The notes: generated by a model not told the origin, from the letters alone. 64,000 nucleotides of DNA from Gammaproteobacteria bacterium (GCA_030429665.1 JAUIEZ010000002.1:1-64000), one strand, 5' to 3'. Numbered from the stretch's first letter, positions 52,325 to 63,099 are shown. Program-made: numbers and translations.

Positions 52325-52828
52325 CAAGATTCTCTCTGAATGCGATGTCGGTTCCCACTGTCGCGAAGCGCGCGCCGAGCCCGAATCTCCCGACCGGCAC
52401 CGCCCGGCCGGGGCACGGCGACAGATTCGTGGCGTTGGTGGCCAAGATTGGAGACAGCGAAACTCCCCGGCCGGCGTCACTCGCCCGCCACGCGCGGCGT
52501 CGTGTTACGCGTGATGTCGCAAGCTGCTGAAAAAACGGGCTTTTCTATTGTACCGCGCACGGACCGCAAGCTGCCATGCGAGGATTTTGCGCGCCGATTC
52601 ACGACGTTTATTCCGCCTCGACCCGGCAGGCATTGACACCCGGAAGGGTCGCGGGTAGGGTAGCGGCGGCCGCAGGCCGGACGTTACCAAGCGGAACCTT
52701 ATAGTATTTGATTTTACAGTGTTTTCCCATGGTGCCCGGCAGTTTTCTCGGTACGCGGGCGTGCGGCCGCGCCGCCGCCGGATGGATCGACACGGCAAGC
52801 GCCATTACTCGCTCACAGAGATCCGATC
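52325..52828. other. 504-bp divergent intergenic region
   Basis: It lies between pfp (minus) and adk (plus). A TTGACA at 52633-52638 with TAGGGT 17 bp later, and an isolated TATAGT at 52700-52705, are the only promoter-like sequences I see. No ribosome site plus open frame suggests an extra gene, and no tRNA or terminator is evident. Confidence 0.6.
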
Positions 52829-54307
52829 ATGCGCATAATTTTGCTGGGAGCGCCAGGCTCCGGTAAGGGCACCCAGGCCAGGAAGCTGGTCGAGACCTAC
52901 AAGGTACCGCAGATCTCCACGGGAAATATCCTGCGCGCCGCCGCAGCCGACGGTACCGAGGCCGGGCGCAGGGCCGAGCAGATCATGAAAGAGGGCTCGC
53001 TGGCGCCCGACGACCTGGTCATCGAACTGGTCTCGCAACGCGTCCTCAAGGCGGACACCCGTCGCGGCTTCATTCTGGACGGCTTCCCTCGCAACATTCC
53101 CCAGGCGCAGGAACTGGACACGCGCCTGGGATGGGTTTCGAGGCCGATTCAGATCGCGGTGAATTTCGAGGTGGAAGAATCATCCCTGGTCAAGCGACTG
53201 ACCGGTCGACGAATCTGCGAAAACTGCGGGGCGATCTACAACATTCACTCCAACCCGCCTAGGAGCCGCGGGCGCTGCGACGAATGCGGCGGCCACCTCG
53301 CCAGGCGCGACGACGACACCGAGGAGGTCGCGCGCGCGCGCATCGGCGTATATCACCGGGAAACCGAGCACCTGGTGCAGTATTACCGCGCCCAGCACAA
53401 ACTGCGCACACTTAACGCGAACGGCAGCCCGAACGACATATTCGGCCGCCTGTGCGAGATGATCGACACCGAGATCCGTCCGCTCGAGAACAAGGTGGTG
53501 TCGGTGCACGGCGCGGAGGGCAACGCAACGCAAACGCAGATCGTGGGCGGCAAGATCGTGCGCGAGGTAACCGGCAGCGACGTGCGCACGACCCGGGTTC
53601 AGCCTCGCCAAAACGCCGAAGCGGAGGACGCGCGCGAGTCGGATCGTGCCGGCGCCGCCGCGGCGACCGGGGCGGGCGCGGGAAAATCCGCGACCCGTAA
53701 ACCGGCACAGGGCAAATCGACGGCCGACAATGCCGCGCCCAAAAAAACCGTGGCCGCGAAGCCCGCCTCCAAAAAGGCCACGGCCAAAAAAACGACTGCG
53801 AAAAAAGCCGCCGCGAAGAAAACCACGGCGAAAAAAGCGAGCGTGAAAAAAACGGCGGCAAAGAAGACCGCGACGAAAAAAACGCCGGCGCGCAAGTCCA
53901 CGGCGAAGAAAAAGGTGTCGAAGCGACCCGCAGCAAAAAAGAAAACGGCGAAAAAGGCGTTAACCCGCAAGCTCGCCGCTAAGAAGACGCCCGCGCGAAA
54001 AGCGGCGACCAGGAAAAAGTCTTCCGGCAAGTCGACGACCCGCAAGTCTCCCGCCGCACGCAAGACCGCCGGCCGCAAAACGGCGAAAAAGGCCGCTACG
54101 AAGAAGACCGCGACGCGGAAAAAAGTCGCCAAAAAGAGCCCGGCGCGCAAGAAAACCGCACGCAAGAGCGGCACCGGTGCCGCCAGGACAAGAGCGAAAA
54201 CCGCCGCGCGCACGAGCAGGAGCAAGGCAGCGACGCGAAAAAAGACCGCGACAAGGCCGTCCGCCAGGAAATCCGCTCGCCGCGCCGCACCGACCCGCCG
54301 GAAATAG
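52829..54307 (+). CDS. adk: Adenylate kinase with a long histone-H1-like Lys/Ala tail
   Basis: The product is 492 aa. Residues 1 to about 215 are a complete long-form adenylate kinase: P-loop GAPGSGKGTQ (8-17), the NMP site around STGNILRAA, DGFPRN, a lid with four Cys (130, 133, 150, 153; CENC and CDEC) that would hold zinc, and the second Arg-rich part RARIGVYHRETEHL. A linker to about 280 is followed by about 210 residues of KKTAAKKTATKK-like repeats, almost only Lys, Ala, Thr, Arg, Ser and Pro. Such tails bind DNA or RNA non-specifically in bacterial H1-like proteins. The kinase interconverts ATP, ADP and AMP. The frame is continuous across the junction, and hemB starts 3 bp later. Confidence 0.93.
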   Translation: MRIILLGAPGSGKGTQARKLVETYKVPQISTGNILRAAAADGTEAGRRAEQIMKEGSLAPDDLVIELVSQRVLKADTRRGFILDGFPRNIPQAQELDTRLGWVSRPIQIAVNFEVEESSLVKRLTGRRICENCGAIYNIHSNPPRSRGRCDECGGHLARRDDDTEEVARARIGVYHRETEHLVQYYRAQHKLRTLNANGSPNDIFGRLCEMIDTEIRPLENKVVSVHGAEGNATQTQIVGGKIVREVTGSDVRTTRVQPRQNAEAEDARESDRAGAAAATGAGAGKSATRKPAQGKSTADNAAPKKTVAAKPASKKATAKKTTAKKAAAKKTTAKKASVKKTAAKKTATKKTPARKSTAKKKVSKRPAAKKKTAKKALTRKLAAKKTPARKAATRKKSSGKSTTRKSPAARKTAGRKTAKKAATKKTATRKKVAKKSPARKKTARKSGTGAARTRAKTAARTSRSKAATRKKTATRPSARKSARRAAPTRRK

Positions 54308-55333
<1,026 letters not shown>

Positions 55334-55346
55334 TCGTATCCAATCC

Positions 55347-55730
55347 ATGCCCGAGCAATACAAGCCGCCGAGACCCGTCAACATCGTACTGCACCAGCGG
55401 TCGCGCCAGCTCGAGATCGAGTTCGACGACGGCAAGCGGTTTTCGCTGAGTTGCGAGTATCTGCGCGTATTCTCGCCCTCCGCCGAGGTACAGGGACACG
55501 GGCCCGGCCAGGAGGTGCTGCAAGTCGGCAAGGAGAACGTCAATATCGAGAAGATCGACCCGGTGGGTACGTACGCTGTTTGCCTGCATTTCGACGACGG
55601 GCACAGCACCGGCATCTATTCCTGGGAGACGCTGTACCGGCTCGGCGTGAACGAGCAGGCCAACTGGGCCCGATACCTCGAGCGCCTCGAAGCGGCCGGC
55701 CACACCCGCGCGCCGCGAGGAGAGCATTGA
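55347..55730 (+). CDS. DUF971 family protein
   Basis: A 127-aa DUF971 protein, the domain also found at the N-terminus of gamma-butyrobetaine hydroxylases. It shows [35 protein letters not shown] and [17 protein letters not shown]. The gene is regularly placed before ubiE in Gammaproteobacteria, but its function is not established; a metal or Fe-S related role has been proposed for the domain in other proteins. It overlaps the ubiE start by one base (TGATG). Confidence 0.9.
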   Translation: MPEQYKPPRPVNIVLHQRSRQLEIEFDDGKRFSLSCEYLRVFSPSAEVQGHGPGQEVLQVGKENVNIEKIDPVGTYAVCLHFDDGHSTGIYSWETLYRLGVNEQANWARYLERLEAAGHTRAPRGEH

Positions 55731-56485
55731 TGCCGGACGAGCGGGGCGGCACCACCCACTTCGGCTACCGCGACGTGCCCGAGGACGCCAAGGCGTCCAT
55801 GGTGGGCGCGGTATTCAGTTCGGTGGCCGACAAGTACGACATCATGAACGACGCCATGTCGTTCGGCGCGCATCGCGCCTGGAAACTGTTCGCGGCGTCC
55901 CAGAGCGGACTGAAGCGCGGTCAGTGCGTTCTCGACGTGGCCGCGGGCAGCGGCGACCTGTCGCGCCATTTCCGCGCCCAGGTCGGCGATACCGGCCTCG
56001 TCGTGATGACCGACATCAACGCCGACATGCTGAGCCGCGGCCGCGACCGAATGATCGACGCGGGCGCGACCGGCAACATCACCTATTGCCTCGCCGATGC
56101 CGAAAACCTCGCTTTTGCCGACGGCAGCTTCGACTGCGTGAGCATCGCCTTCGGCCTGCGGAACGTCACGCGCATCCCCAAGGCCCTGCGCGCGATGCAG
56201 CGGGTGTTGCGCCCCGGCGGCAAGCTCCTCGTGCTGGAATTCTCGCGGCCCGTCTCGGCGCCCCTTCGCCGCCTCTATGACCTTTACTCGTTCGGCGTCA
56301 TCCCGGCCATGGGCAAGCTCATCGCGGATGACGCCGACAGCTACCGATACCTGGTGGAGTCGATTCGCAAGCATCCGGACCAGGAAACCCTGGCCGCCAT
56401 GATGCGCGACGCGGGTTTTGAAAACGTGAGTTGGCACAACCTGGCCGGCGGTGTCGTGGCGCTGCATACGGGCTACCGCTTCTAG
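55730..56485 (+). CDS. ubiE: Ubiquinone/menaquinone biosynthesis C-methyltransferase UbiE
   Basis: A 251-aa SAM-dependent methyltransferase. UbiE signatures are [19 protein letters not shown], the SAM loop [34 protein letters not shown] and [16 protein letters not shown], ending [15 protein letters not shown]. It methylates the ring of 2-polyprenyl-6-methoxy-benzoquinol (and demethylmenaquinone). The ATG at 55730 shares its A with the previous stop. It is followed by ubiJ after 13 bp. Confidence 0.97.
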   Translation: MPDERGGTTHFGYRDVPEDAKASMVGAVFSSVADKYDIMNDAMSFGAHRAWKLFAASQSGLKRGQCVLDVAAGSGDLSRHFRAQVGDTGLVVMTDINADMLSRGRDRMIDAGATGNITYCLADAENLAFADGSFDCVSIAFGLRNVTRIPKALRAMQRVLRPGGKLLVLEFSRPVSAPLRRLYDLYSFGVIPAMGKLIADDADSYRYLVESIRKHPDQETLAAMMRDAGFENVSWHNLAGGVVALHTGYRF

Positions 56486-56498
56486 GACGCCCACGCGA

Positions 56499-57110
56499 AT
56501 GTTCTCGGCAAGGCAATTGAGCGTGATCGAGGGCGTGGTCAACCGCGTGCTGGCGGGCGATCCGGACACGCCCGCGCGCCTTTCCCGGCTCGCCGGTCGC
56601 ACCGTTCGCGTCGATTCGTGGCTGGCGCGCGACGTCAGCCTCTACGTCACCTTCGACGAAAACCTCGTGCACCTCGACGACACGTTCGACGGCGAGGTCG
56701 ACGCCACCATCTCGGGCGGTCCGCTGGGCTTCGCCCGGGCCGCTGCCGACCCCGCCAACCGCGACGTGTTCGGCGACGGCACCCTCAGCGTGAGCGGCGA
56801 CGCGATGGTGGTGCAGGCCGCCGCGGAACTGTTCGGTCGTTATCGTTACGACTGGCAGGGCCGCGTGGAACCGGTGATCGGCGAAGCCGCCACCGCGCGC
56901 CTGGAATCGCTGCTCGACCGGCTCGAGGCGTGGCGTGGCGAGGTGCGCGCAAAGGTCGCCGCGGACGCCGGGGAATACCTTCGCGAGGAAAAGCGCCTGT
57001 TGGCCACCCGCGAATCCGTGGCCTCGTTCGGTGACGCGGTGGACAACCTGGTTTCGGACGTTTCGCGGCTTCAAAAGCGCATCGAATTGCTGGAGAAACG
57101 CCGCGGATGA
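56499..57110 (+). CDS. ubiJ: Ubiquinone biosynthesis accessory factor UbiJ (SCP2-like)
   Basis: A 203-aa protein with a lipid-binding SCP2-like domain (about 20-115; VRVDSWLARDVSLYVTFDEN, GTLSVSGDAMVVQAAAELFG) and a C-terminal helical part ending in a coiled coil (VASFGDAVDNLVSDVSRLQK). UbiJ organises the Ubi enzyme complex and binds ubiquinone intermediates. Its position between ubiE and ubiB is the standard gammaproteobacterial order. The start ATG at 56499 opens a well-formed MFSARQLSVIEGVVNRVL. Confidence 0.9.
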   Translation: MFSARQLSVIEGVVNRVLAGDPDTPARLSRLAGRTVRVDSWLARDVSLYVTFDENLVHLDDTFDGEVDATISGGPLGFARAAADPANRDVFGDGTLSVSGDAMVVQAAAELFGRYRYDWQGRVEPVIGEAATARLESLLDRLEAWRGEVRAKVAADAGEYLREEKRLLATRESVASFGDAVDNLVSDVSRLQKRIELLEKRRG

Positions 57111-57180
57111 CGAAACCGCGCCAGCGCGGCCGCCGCCGGATCGCCCGACACCGGCCCGCCCCGGCGACCGGGGCGGTGGC

Positions 57181-58908
57181 ATGAGCGTGAAAGTTCGCAA
57201 CGGCGCGAGGGTGTCCACGGTACGCCGCGGCCGGCTGCCGCGGCTGCTCCACATCGCCCGGGTTTTCGTGCGCCACGGCCTCGACGAGTTCGTCACCACG
57301 CTGCACCTGTTCCGGCCCTACCGCTACCTGCTCTACCTGCACCCGTCGCGATGGAAGCGGCGCGACCCGGCCCCGCGTGCCGTGCGCCTGCGTGAAGCCC
57401 TGGAAGAACTCGGCCCGGTGTTCGTCAAGTTCGGCCAGATGCTTTCCACGCGCCCCGACCTGCTGCCGGAGGACATCGCCGTCGAGCTGACCCGCCTGCA
57501 GGACAAGGTGCCGCCCTTCCCGGCGCACACGTCCCGGCGCATCGTCGAGGAAGCCCTCGAGCGCCCGGTCACCGAGGCATTCGCCAGCTTCGACCTGGAA
57601 CCCATCGCCTCGGCGTCGGTGGCCCAGGTCCATACCGCCACGCTGCACGACGGCAGCGAGGTCATCGTCAAGGTGCTGCGCCCCGGCATCGAGAAGGTCA
57701 TCGACCGCGACCTCGACCTGCTCTATACGCTCGCGCGACTGGCCGAGAAATACTGGTCCGAGGGTACGCGCCTGCGGCCGGTGGAGATCGTCGGCGAGTA
57801 CGACAAGACCATCCACGACGAACTCGACCTGGTGCGGGAAGCCGCCAACGCCAGCCAGCTTCGCAACAACTTCATCGATTCGGACCTGTTGTACGTGCCC
57901 AGGGTCTACTGGGACTACACGCGCACCAAAGTCATGGTGATGGAGAGAATCCACGGCATATCCATCCGCGACGTGGACGCGCTGCACCGCGCCGGCATCG
58001 ACATGCGCACCCTCGCCCACAACGGCGTGGAGATCTTCTTCACCCAGGCGTTCCGCGACGGCTTCTTTCACGCCGACATGCACCCCGGCAACATCTTCGT
58101 CTCCGAATCGGGCAAGTACTGCGCGGTGGACTTCGGCATCATGGGCACGCTCAGCGACGTCGACAAGCGCTATCTCGCCGAAAACCTGCTGGCGTTCTTC
58201 AACCGCGACTACCGCGCCGTGGCCGTCGCCCACGTGCGCGCCGGGTGGGTGCCGGCGCATACCCGGGTGGAGGAGTTCGAGGGGGCGATTCGCGCGGTAT
58301 GTGAACCGATCTTCGCCAAGCCGATCAGCGAGATCTCGTTCGGCCGCCTGGTAATGCGCCTGTTCCAGACCGCGCGGCGCTTCGAGATGCCCGTGCAACC
58401 GCAGTTGGCGCTGCTGCAGAAGACATTGCTCAACATCGAGGGACTCGGCCGCCGTCTCTACCCGGAACTGGACCTTTGGCAGACTGCCAAGCCCTACCTC
58501 GAACGCTGGATGAGCGAGCAGGTCGGGCCGCGCGCCGCGCTGCGCGGCATTCGCCGCGAAGTGCCGCGATTCATGGCGCTGGGTCCGGAGATCCCGGGGC
58601 TCGCCTTCGAGTTGCTGCGCCGCGCCCGCGACGGCGAGCTCGACGTGAATACGCGCTCGGAAGACCTGTCGGCGATCGAGCGCACCATGGAAGCGAACCA
58701 TCGGCGCCTGCTCGCGGGGATCACCGGCTGCTCGCTGCTGGGCATTGCGGTGCTGTTGTACCTGTTCGACTACGCCGGGGCGACTTGGCGCGGCGTGCCC
58801 GTCTCCAGCATGCTGGCGCTGGTGCCCGGCATCGCGCTGATCGTGCGCGCCTGGTCGGGTGGCCCGGGCGAGCGCCAGGCATCGATTCGGCGAATGCGCC
58901 GCGACTGA
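57181..58908 (+). CDS. ubiB: Ubiquinone biosynthesis protein UbiB (ADCK-like atypical kinase)
   Basis: A 575-aa UbiB. It has the KxGQ motif of ADCK-like proteins in LGPVFVKFGQMLSTRPDLLP, the Ala-rich loop EPIASASVAQVHTATLHDG, the VIVKVLRPGI Lys, the catalytic loop DGFFHADMHPGNIFV and CAVDFGIMG (DFG). Two C-terminal hydrophobic helices (ITGCSLLGIAVLLYLF and MLALVPGIALIVRAW) anchor it in the membrane. It is an ATPase that helps extract or deliver ubiquinone precursors. The ATG at 57181 is 70 bp after ubiJ. Confidence 0.96.
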   Translation: MSVKVRNGARVSTVRRGRLPRLLHIARVFVRHGLDEFVTTLHLFRPYRYLLYLHPSRWKRRDPAPRAVRLREALEELGPVFVKFGQMLSTRPDLLPEDIAVELTRLQDKVPPFPAHTSRRIVEEALERPVTEAFASFDLEPIASASVAQVHTATLHDGSEVIVKVLRPGIEKVIDRDLDLLYTLARLAEKYWSEGTRLRPVEIVGEYDKTIHDELDLVREAANASQLRNNFIDSDLLYVPRVYWDYTRTKVMVMERIHGISIRDVDALHRAGIDMRTLAHNGVEIFFTQAFRDGFFHADMHPGNIFVSESGKYCAVDFGIMGTLSDVDKRYLAENLLAFFNRDYRAVAVAHVRAGWVPAHTRVEEFEGAIRAVCEPIFAKPISEISFGRLVMRLFQTARRFEMPVQPQLALLQKTLLNIEGLGRRLYPELDLWQTAKPYLERWMSEQVGPRAALRGIRREVPRFMALGPEIPGLAFELLRRARDGELDVNTRSEDLSAIERTMEANHRRLLAGITGCSLLGIAVLLYLFDYAGATWRGVPVSSMLALVPGIALIVRAWSGGPGERQASIRRMRRD

Positions 58909-59360
58909 ATCGCCGGGCCGCTCCGGTCCGCGGCGCCGGTTGCCGGCCGTCGCGCACCGTGCTACGGTGGAAACGTAACCAATCCCGCCCTTCAGGCGGG
59001 ACAGGAAAAGCACGGATCTGTCGCGATCCGGCGCGACATCGACGATCGATTACAGCGGTGATCGTCGCGTACCGCCGGGGCAGGTGGATTCGGCAGGAAG
59101 GATTGCCCGATGCCGTGCCTGATATTCCGCCGGTTACGACGAGTTGTACCGGACCTGGTTCGAAGCGGAGCGTGACGCGGCCCTGCGGGGCCGGCCAGGG
59201 GTGCAGACGACATACCGGCAAGAACAGAAAAGAACAAACAAGGATCGTCCACCGGTCGATAATAAAGTTCAGGAAGGCATCCCGCTGGGCCCCGAGGACA
59301 CGTCGTCCCCGGGGCCTTTGTTTTTGCCCGAGGCGTTTACGCGCCGATCGTCCGGCCTTC
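58909..59360. other. 452-bp intergenic region with a terminator
   Basis: It lies between the convergent ubiB and Usp-like genes. A 7-bp hairpin TCCCGCC-CTTCA-GGCGGGA (58983-59001) without a T tract comes first; an intrinsic terminator follows at 59288-59325. Up to 380 nt between ubiB and the terminator could be a long 3' UTR or a small RNA. Open frames here are not convincing. Confidence 0.6.
59288..59325 (+). terminator. Intrinsic terminator downstream of ubiB
   Basis: A 12-bp GC-rich stem GGCCCCGAGGAC/GTCCCCGGGGCC with one mismatch and a 5-base loop is followed by TTTGTTTTT on the plus strand. It has no T tract on the minus strand. Confidence 0.85.
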
Positions 59361-60134
59361 TCAACTGACGAGTATCGTCGCGCAGTCGACGCTGGCTAGG
59401 TGCAGCCGCATCGACGACGGCGAGAGCAGGGCGCTGCGGCGATTGACGACGAGCACCGTGCTCGCGCATTTCTCTAACTCGCGCGCCACGGCGGACGGAC
59501 CGGGACGACCCGCCAGGGGAATCACCACCGGCTTCGCGGTGTCCGCCGACAAGAACGAGAGCGCCGTTTCCCGCGCCATCTCGGCAAGGTCGGGTCCACC
59601 GCAGGCCAGCACCTTCAACGGGCGCGCCGGCGCGTCGGCGGCGAGTCCGGCGGCGACGCGGAGCGTTCGAACCGCTTCCTCGCCGTCGTCGAACAACACG
59701 GCGAGCACGGATTGCGGGCGTGTTCGCGCCGGGTTCGCGCGCACCGCGCCGACGCGCAACAGCGCCAGAACGTCGGCCTCCACCGCGCCCAGCAACTCTC
59801 GGCTCACCGATCCGCGCCATACGCTAAACGGCACCTCGATGCCGCGCGCCCTGGAGAATTCCGCGAGTCCGCGCCGAGCACGACTGGCAAGCGCCTTGAG
59901 TTCCTGTTGCATGCGCCCGGCCTCGATCGGCTCGACTCGCATGCTGGACGGCTTGAACTCGCGAAGGAAGCCGAGCGCATCGAGGCGCAGCAAGTCGCTG
60001 TCCTCGACGAACATGCCTTCCAGGTCCGCGTTCATGCGTCGGGCAAGACGCAGCATGGCGTCCAGTTCGGAAACGTCGACCTGGCCCGTGTCCAGGGTCA
60101 GCACGATTCGCGTCCTTGACGGGTCCGGGGTCAT
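59361..60134 (-). CDS. Universal stress protein-like protein
   Basis: A 257-aa protein of weak UspA type with two halves; it opens RIVLTLDTGQVDVSELDAML and has LEGMFVEDSDLLRLDALGFL in the first half, typical of Usp-like proteins that follow stress operons. A Usp nucleotide-binding G-2X-G-9X-G motif is not obvious. It overlaps the Lon-related protease gene by ATGA, so the two are coupled. It belongs to the hsp20-lon-usp stress cluster. Function unknown beyond probable stress response. Confidence 0.7.
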   Translation of the reverse strand: MTPDPSRTRIVLTLDTGQVDVSELDAMLRLARRMNADLEGMFVEDSDLLRLDALGFLREFKPSSMRVEPIEAGRMQQELKALASRARRGLAEFSRARGIEVPFSVWRGSVSRELLGAVEADVLALLRVGAVRANPARTRPQSVLAVLFDDGEEAVRTLRVAAGLAADAPARPLKVLACGGPDLAEMARETALSFLSADTAKPVVIPLAGRPGPSAVARELEKCASTVLVVNRRSALLSPSSMRLHLASVDCATILVS

Positions 60135-62560
60135 GGACCGCCCGGCTCACCGTTCGTTTCGCGCGCTGCGAAATCGCGCCGGCGCGCGGAGAATTCGATC
60201 AGCCGTTGCTCCGCGCGGCCGTTGACGGAATCGCCCGGAAAGCACCCGTCGTCGCCGCGTTCGCCGGCTTCGATGCCGGTCAGAAGCGCAATGCCGTCAT
60301 CCACGTGGTCGATGGCGTACACGTGAAAGCGGCCGTCGGCTACCGCCGCGACGACGTCGGCGCGCAACATGAGGTGCTTGACGTTGGCGCGCGGTATCAC
60401 AACGCCTTGATCACCGGTCAGCTCGCGCGCATGGCAGCAATCGAAGAAACCCTCGATCTTCTCGTTCACGCCACCGATGGCCTGGATGCCGCCATGCTGG
60501 TTGACCGAACCGGTCACCGCCAGCGACTGGCGCAAGGGCACGCCGGCAAGGTCGGAAAGCAGCGCGAAGAGTTCCGCGGCCGACGCGCTGTCGCCCTCGA
60601 CGCCGCCGTACGATTGCTCGAACACCAGGCTGGCGGACAACGACAGCGGTCGATCGGTGGCAAACCTGGCCCCCAGGTAGCTCGACAGGATCATGACACC
60701 CTTGGAATGTATCGGTCCGCCGAGCTCGACCTCCCGTTCGATGTCGACCACCTGTCCGTCGCCCACGCGGGTTCGCGCGCTGATGCGCGACGGTCGGCCG
60801 AAACCGTACTCGCCCAGGCCGATCACCGACAGGCCGTTGACGCGACCGACGTATTCGCCGGTCGTATCGACGAGGATCGTGCCGCGCCGGATCTCTTCCT
60901 GCATGCGCTCGCGAATTCGTCCGGAGCGCTCGTCGCGCTTGTCGATCGCCTGCTCCACGTCCACCCGGGTGACGAGATCGACCCGACCGTTCTTTCGTGC
61001 CCAGTACGCCGACTCGCGCAGTACGTCGCCGATACGGCCGACCCGCATCGACAGCTTCTCGTTGTCACTGGACAACCGAACCCCGTGCTCGATAACCGCG
61101 CCAATGGCGCCGCGGTCAAATGCGGGCAGCGCCTCGCGACGAACCAGGGTGGCGATCAGCCGCGCATATTCGCGTTCGCTCTGGGCGCCGCGCGCCAGGC
61201 GGTCGTCGAAGTCGACCTGGACCTTGAAGAGGTCCGCGAACTCCGGGTCGAGCTCGGACAACAGGTAGTAGATCACGGGTTCACCGAGAAGTATCACCTT
61301 CACCGATAGCGGTATGGACTGCGGCTCGAGGGTGGCGGTGGACATCAGGCCGAGGCTTTCGCCAAGCGGTTCCAGGCGCAGTTCGTGCGATCGAAGCGTG
61401 CGCTTGAGCGCCTCCCACGCGAACGGTTCGCGCAGTAACTTCAGGGCATCGACCAACAGGTAACCGCCATTCGCCCGGTGCAGCGTCCCGGGCCGGATCA
61501 TCGTGAAGTCCGTTACGAGCGCCCCCTGCAGGGCGCGGTGCTCGATGCGTCCCAGCAGGTTGTTGTAGGTCGGGTTGTCCTCGTAGATGACCGGCGCGCC
61601 GTGATTTGCCGATCCCGGTGTCAACACGTTCACGCGGTAGCGGTTCGTCCACGACAGGTCGTCCGGGTCGCGAAGCGCCCGAGGCCCGAAAAGCATGGCG
61701 TTTTGCTTCGCGTCGGGGAGAAAGAGTTGAAAGTTGCCGACGATGTCCTGCTCGACCTGCGAGAGGTACTCGCTCACCTCGGCGATATCCGCGAAGGACT
61801 CGCGCAACGGCTCGAGCAGTTGCGCCACGACCGCCGCCGACATCTCCCGGTTCAGCGAGTCGATTTTGGCCCGACTGTCCCGCTGCCATTGCGGCAGGTG
61901 TCTGAACACCTGCACGAGCTCTTCCTGCAGTTCCTTGATGTCCGCCTGAATCCTTTGCCTCTGTGCTTCGGGTAGCTTCTCGAATGCTTCGGGATCGATC
62001 GTCTCGCCGTTTTTCACCGGCACCATCGTGATGCCCGACGGTGTTCGGATCATGGCGATATCGCGCGACTCCGCCTTGTGCTGCAACTCGCGCAGCGCGC
62101 GCTGGTGGCGATCGTTGAGGTCCACCTCGATGGCCTCGGCGCGCGTGCGGTACTCGTCGCTTTCGAAGATCGCCGGCAGCGCCCGGGATAATTCCGCGAT
62201 CAGGTCGTTCATGGACTCGGCCAGGCGAATGCCCCGACCGGCGGGCAGCTGCATCACGCGCGGCTTGCGGTGGTCGTCGAAGTTGTTGACGTAGCACCAT
62301 TCCGGGGGCACCGCTTCAGCGGCCGCCCGCTCGCGAGCGAACGCGTGCGCCAACGTGAGCTTGCCCACACCGGGCGGCCCCAGGAGAAACAGGTTGTAAC
62401 CGTCCGAGCGCATGCCGATGCCGAAGTCCAACGCGTCCACGGCCCGTTGCTGGCCGATGAATCCGGGCAGATCCTCGAGGTCGTCGGTACTGGCGCAGCC
62501 CAGTGCCTCGATGTCACACCCCGGACGCAGCATGCCGGGCGCGAGCCGTTCAGCGGGCAT
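60131..62560 (-). CDS. Lon-related ATP-dependent protease (LonB/YcbZ-like, AAA plus Lon protease domain)
   Basis: An 809-aa protein. The N-terminal AAA part has LFLLGPPGVGKLTLAHAFAR (Walker A) and a long helical insertion (about 155-290). The C-terminal Lon peptidase domain (about 570-760) has the catalytic Ser in VEGDSASAAELFALLS and the Lys in IGGVNEKIEGFFD. This is the YcbZ/LonB-like group, not the main Lon. The ATG at 62560 has GGAGGA 7 bases upstream. It is 80 bp downstream of hsp20 and coupled to usp, forming a protein-quality-control operon. Confidence 0.92.
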   Translation of the reverse strand: MPAERLAPGMLRPGCDIEALGCASTDDLEDLPGFIGQQRAVDALDFGIGMRSDGYNLFLLGPPGVGKLTLAHAFARERAAAEAVPPEWCYVNNFDDHRKPRVMQLPAGRGIRLAESMNDLIAELSRALPAIFESDEYRTRAEAIEVDLNDRHQRALRELQHKAESRDIAMIRTPSGITMVPVKNGETIDPEAFEKLPEAQRQRIQADIKELQEELVQVFRHLPQWQRDSRAKIDSLNREMSAAVVAQLLEPLRESFADIAEVSEYLSQVEQDIVGNFQLFLPDAKQNAMLFGPRALRDPDDLSWTNRYRVNVLTPGSANHGAPVIYEDNPTYNNLLGRIEHRALQGALVTDFTMIRPGTLHRANGGYLLVDALKLLREPFAWEALKRTLRSHELRLEPLGESLGLMSTATLEPQSIPLSVKVILLGEPVIYYLLSELDPEFADLFKVQVDFDDRLARGAQSEREYARLIATLVRREALPAFDRGAIGAVIEHGVRLSSDNEKLSMRVGRIGDVLRESAYWARKNGRVDLVTRVDVEQAIDKRDERSGRIRERMQEEIRRGTILVDTTGEYVGRVNGLSVIGLGEYGFGRPSRISARTRVGDGQVVDIEREVELGGPIHSKGVMILSSYLGARFATDRPLSLSASLVFEQSYGGVEGDSASAAELFALLSDLAGVPLRQSLAVTGSVNQHGGIQAIGGVNEKIEGFFDCCHARELTGDQGVVIPRANVKHLMLRADVVAAVADGRFHVYAIDHVDDGIALLTGIEAGERGDDGCFPGDSVNGRAEQRLIEFSARRRDFAARETNGEPGGP

Positions 62561-62640
62561 CGGCAGTTCCTCCGGCAAGCGCCCGGCACGGCACTGGCGA
62601 TCGTCGCGCAAATACCGCGCCGGACGCGTGCATGCCGGCG

Positions 62641-63099
62641 TCAGGACACGCGGACTTTCTTGACCGGGCGCTGTTCGCCGGGCAGCCGCGGCAACGAGAT
62701 CTCCAGCACGCCCTTGGCGAACTTCGCGCCGATGCGGTCGCGGTCGACGTCGTCCGGCAACCTGAAGGCGCGCCGGAACGCGCCGTAGCTGCGTTCCACC
62801 AGGTAGTAGTTGCGCTTTTTCTCCTCGTGCTCATTACGCTTCTCGCCGGCAATCACCAGCACGTTTCCCTCGACGGTGATGTCGACGTCCTTCTTGTCCA
62901 TGCCGGGCAGCTCGAGAGAAATCTCGTAGCCGTCCGAGGACTCCGAGGCGTCCGCGTTGGGCGCCTGCCGCTCGCCGCGAAGCTTGCGAAACCCCTGCGC
63001 CAAGCGCTCGAAAACGTGTTCGACCTCGGTGCGAAGCCCTTCCAGCGCCGTCGACGCGCCGCCGCCGTCGATAGCGACCTTTCTCGATTTACCAGCCAT
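62641..63099 (-). CDS. Small heat shock protein, Hsp20 family
   Basis: A 152-aa Hsp20 chaperone. The alpha-crystallin domain spans about residues 55-145, with ISLELPGMDKKDVDITVEGN, VLVIAGEKRNEHEEKKRNYY and the C-terminal FAKGVLEISLPRLP followed by an RPVKKVRVS tail. It holds unfolding proteins in an ATP-independent way. Its promoter has a perfect FNR/ANR box at -41.5, so it should be induced at low oxygen. It leads the hsp20-lon-usp group. Confidence 0.95.
   Translation of the reverse strand: MAGKSRKVAIDGGGASTALEGLRTEVEHVFERLAQGFRKLRGERQAPNADASESSDGYEISLELPGMDKKDVDITVEGNVLVIAGEKRNEHEEKKRNYYLVERSYGAFRRAFRLPDDVDRDRIGAKFAKGVLEISLPRLPGEQRPVKKVRVS

Noticed and set aside
58983..59001. Hairpin TCCCGCC-loop-GGCGGGA as ubiB terminator
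   Set aside because: No T tract on either strand; the downstream hairpin at 59288 is the convincing terminator.
59144..59368. Open frame of 74 codons between ubiB and the Usp-like gene
   Set aside because: It runs through the terminator stem, starts at TTG without a ribosome site and the second half is not protein-like.
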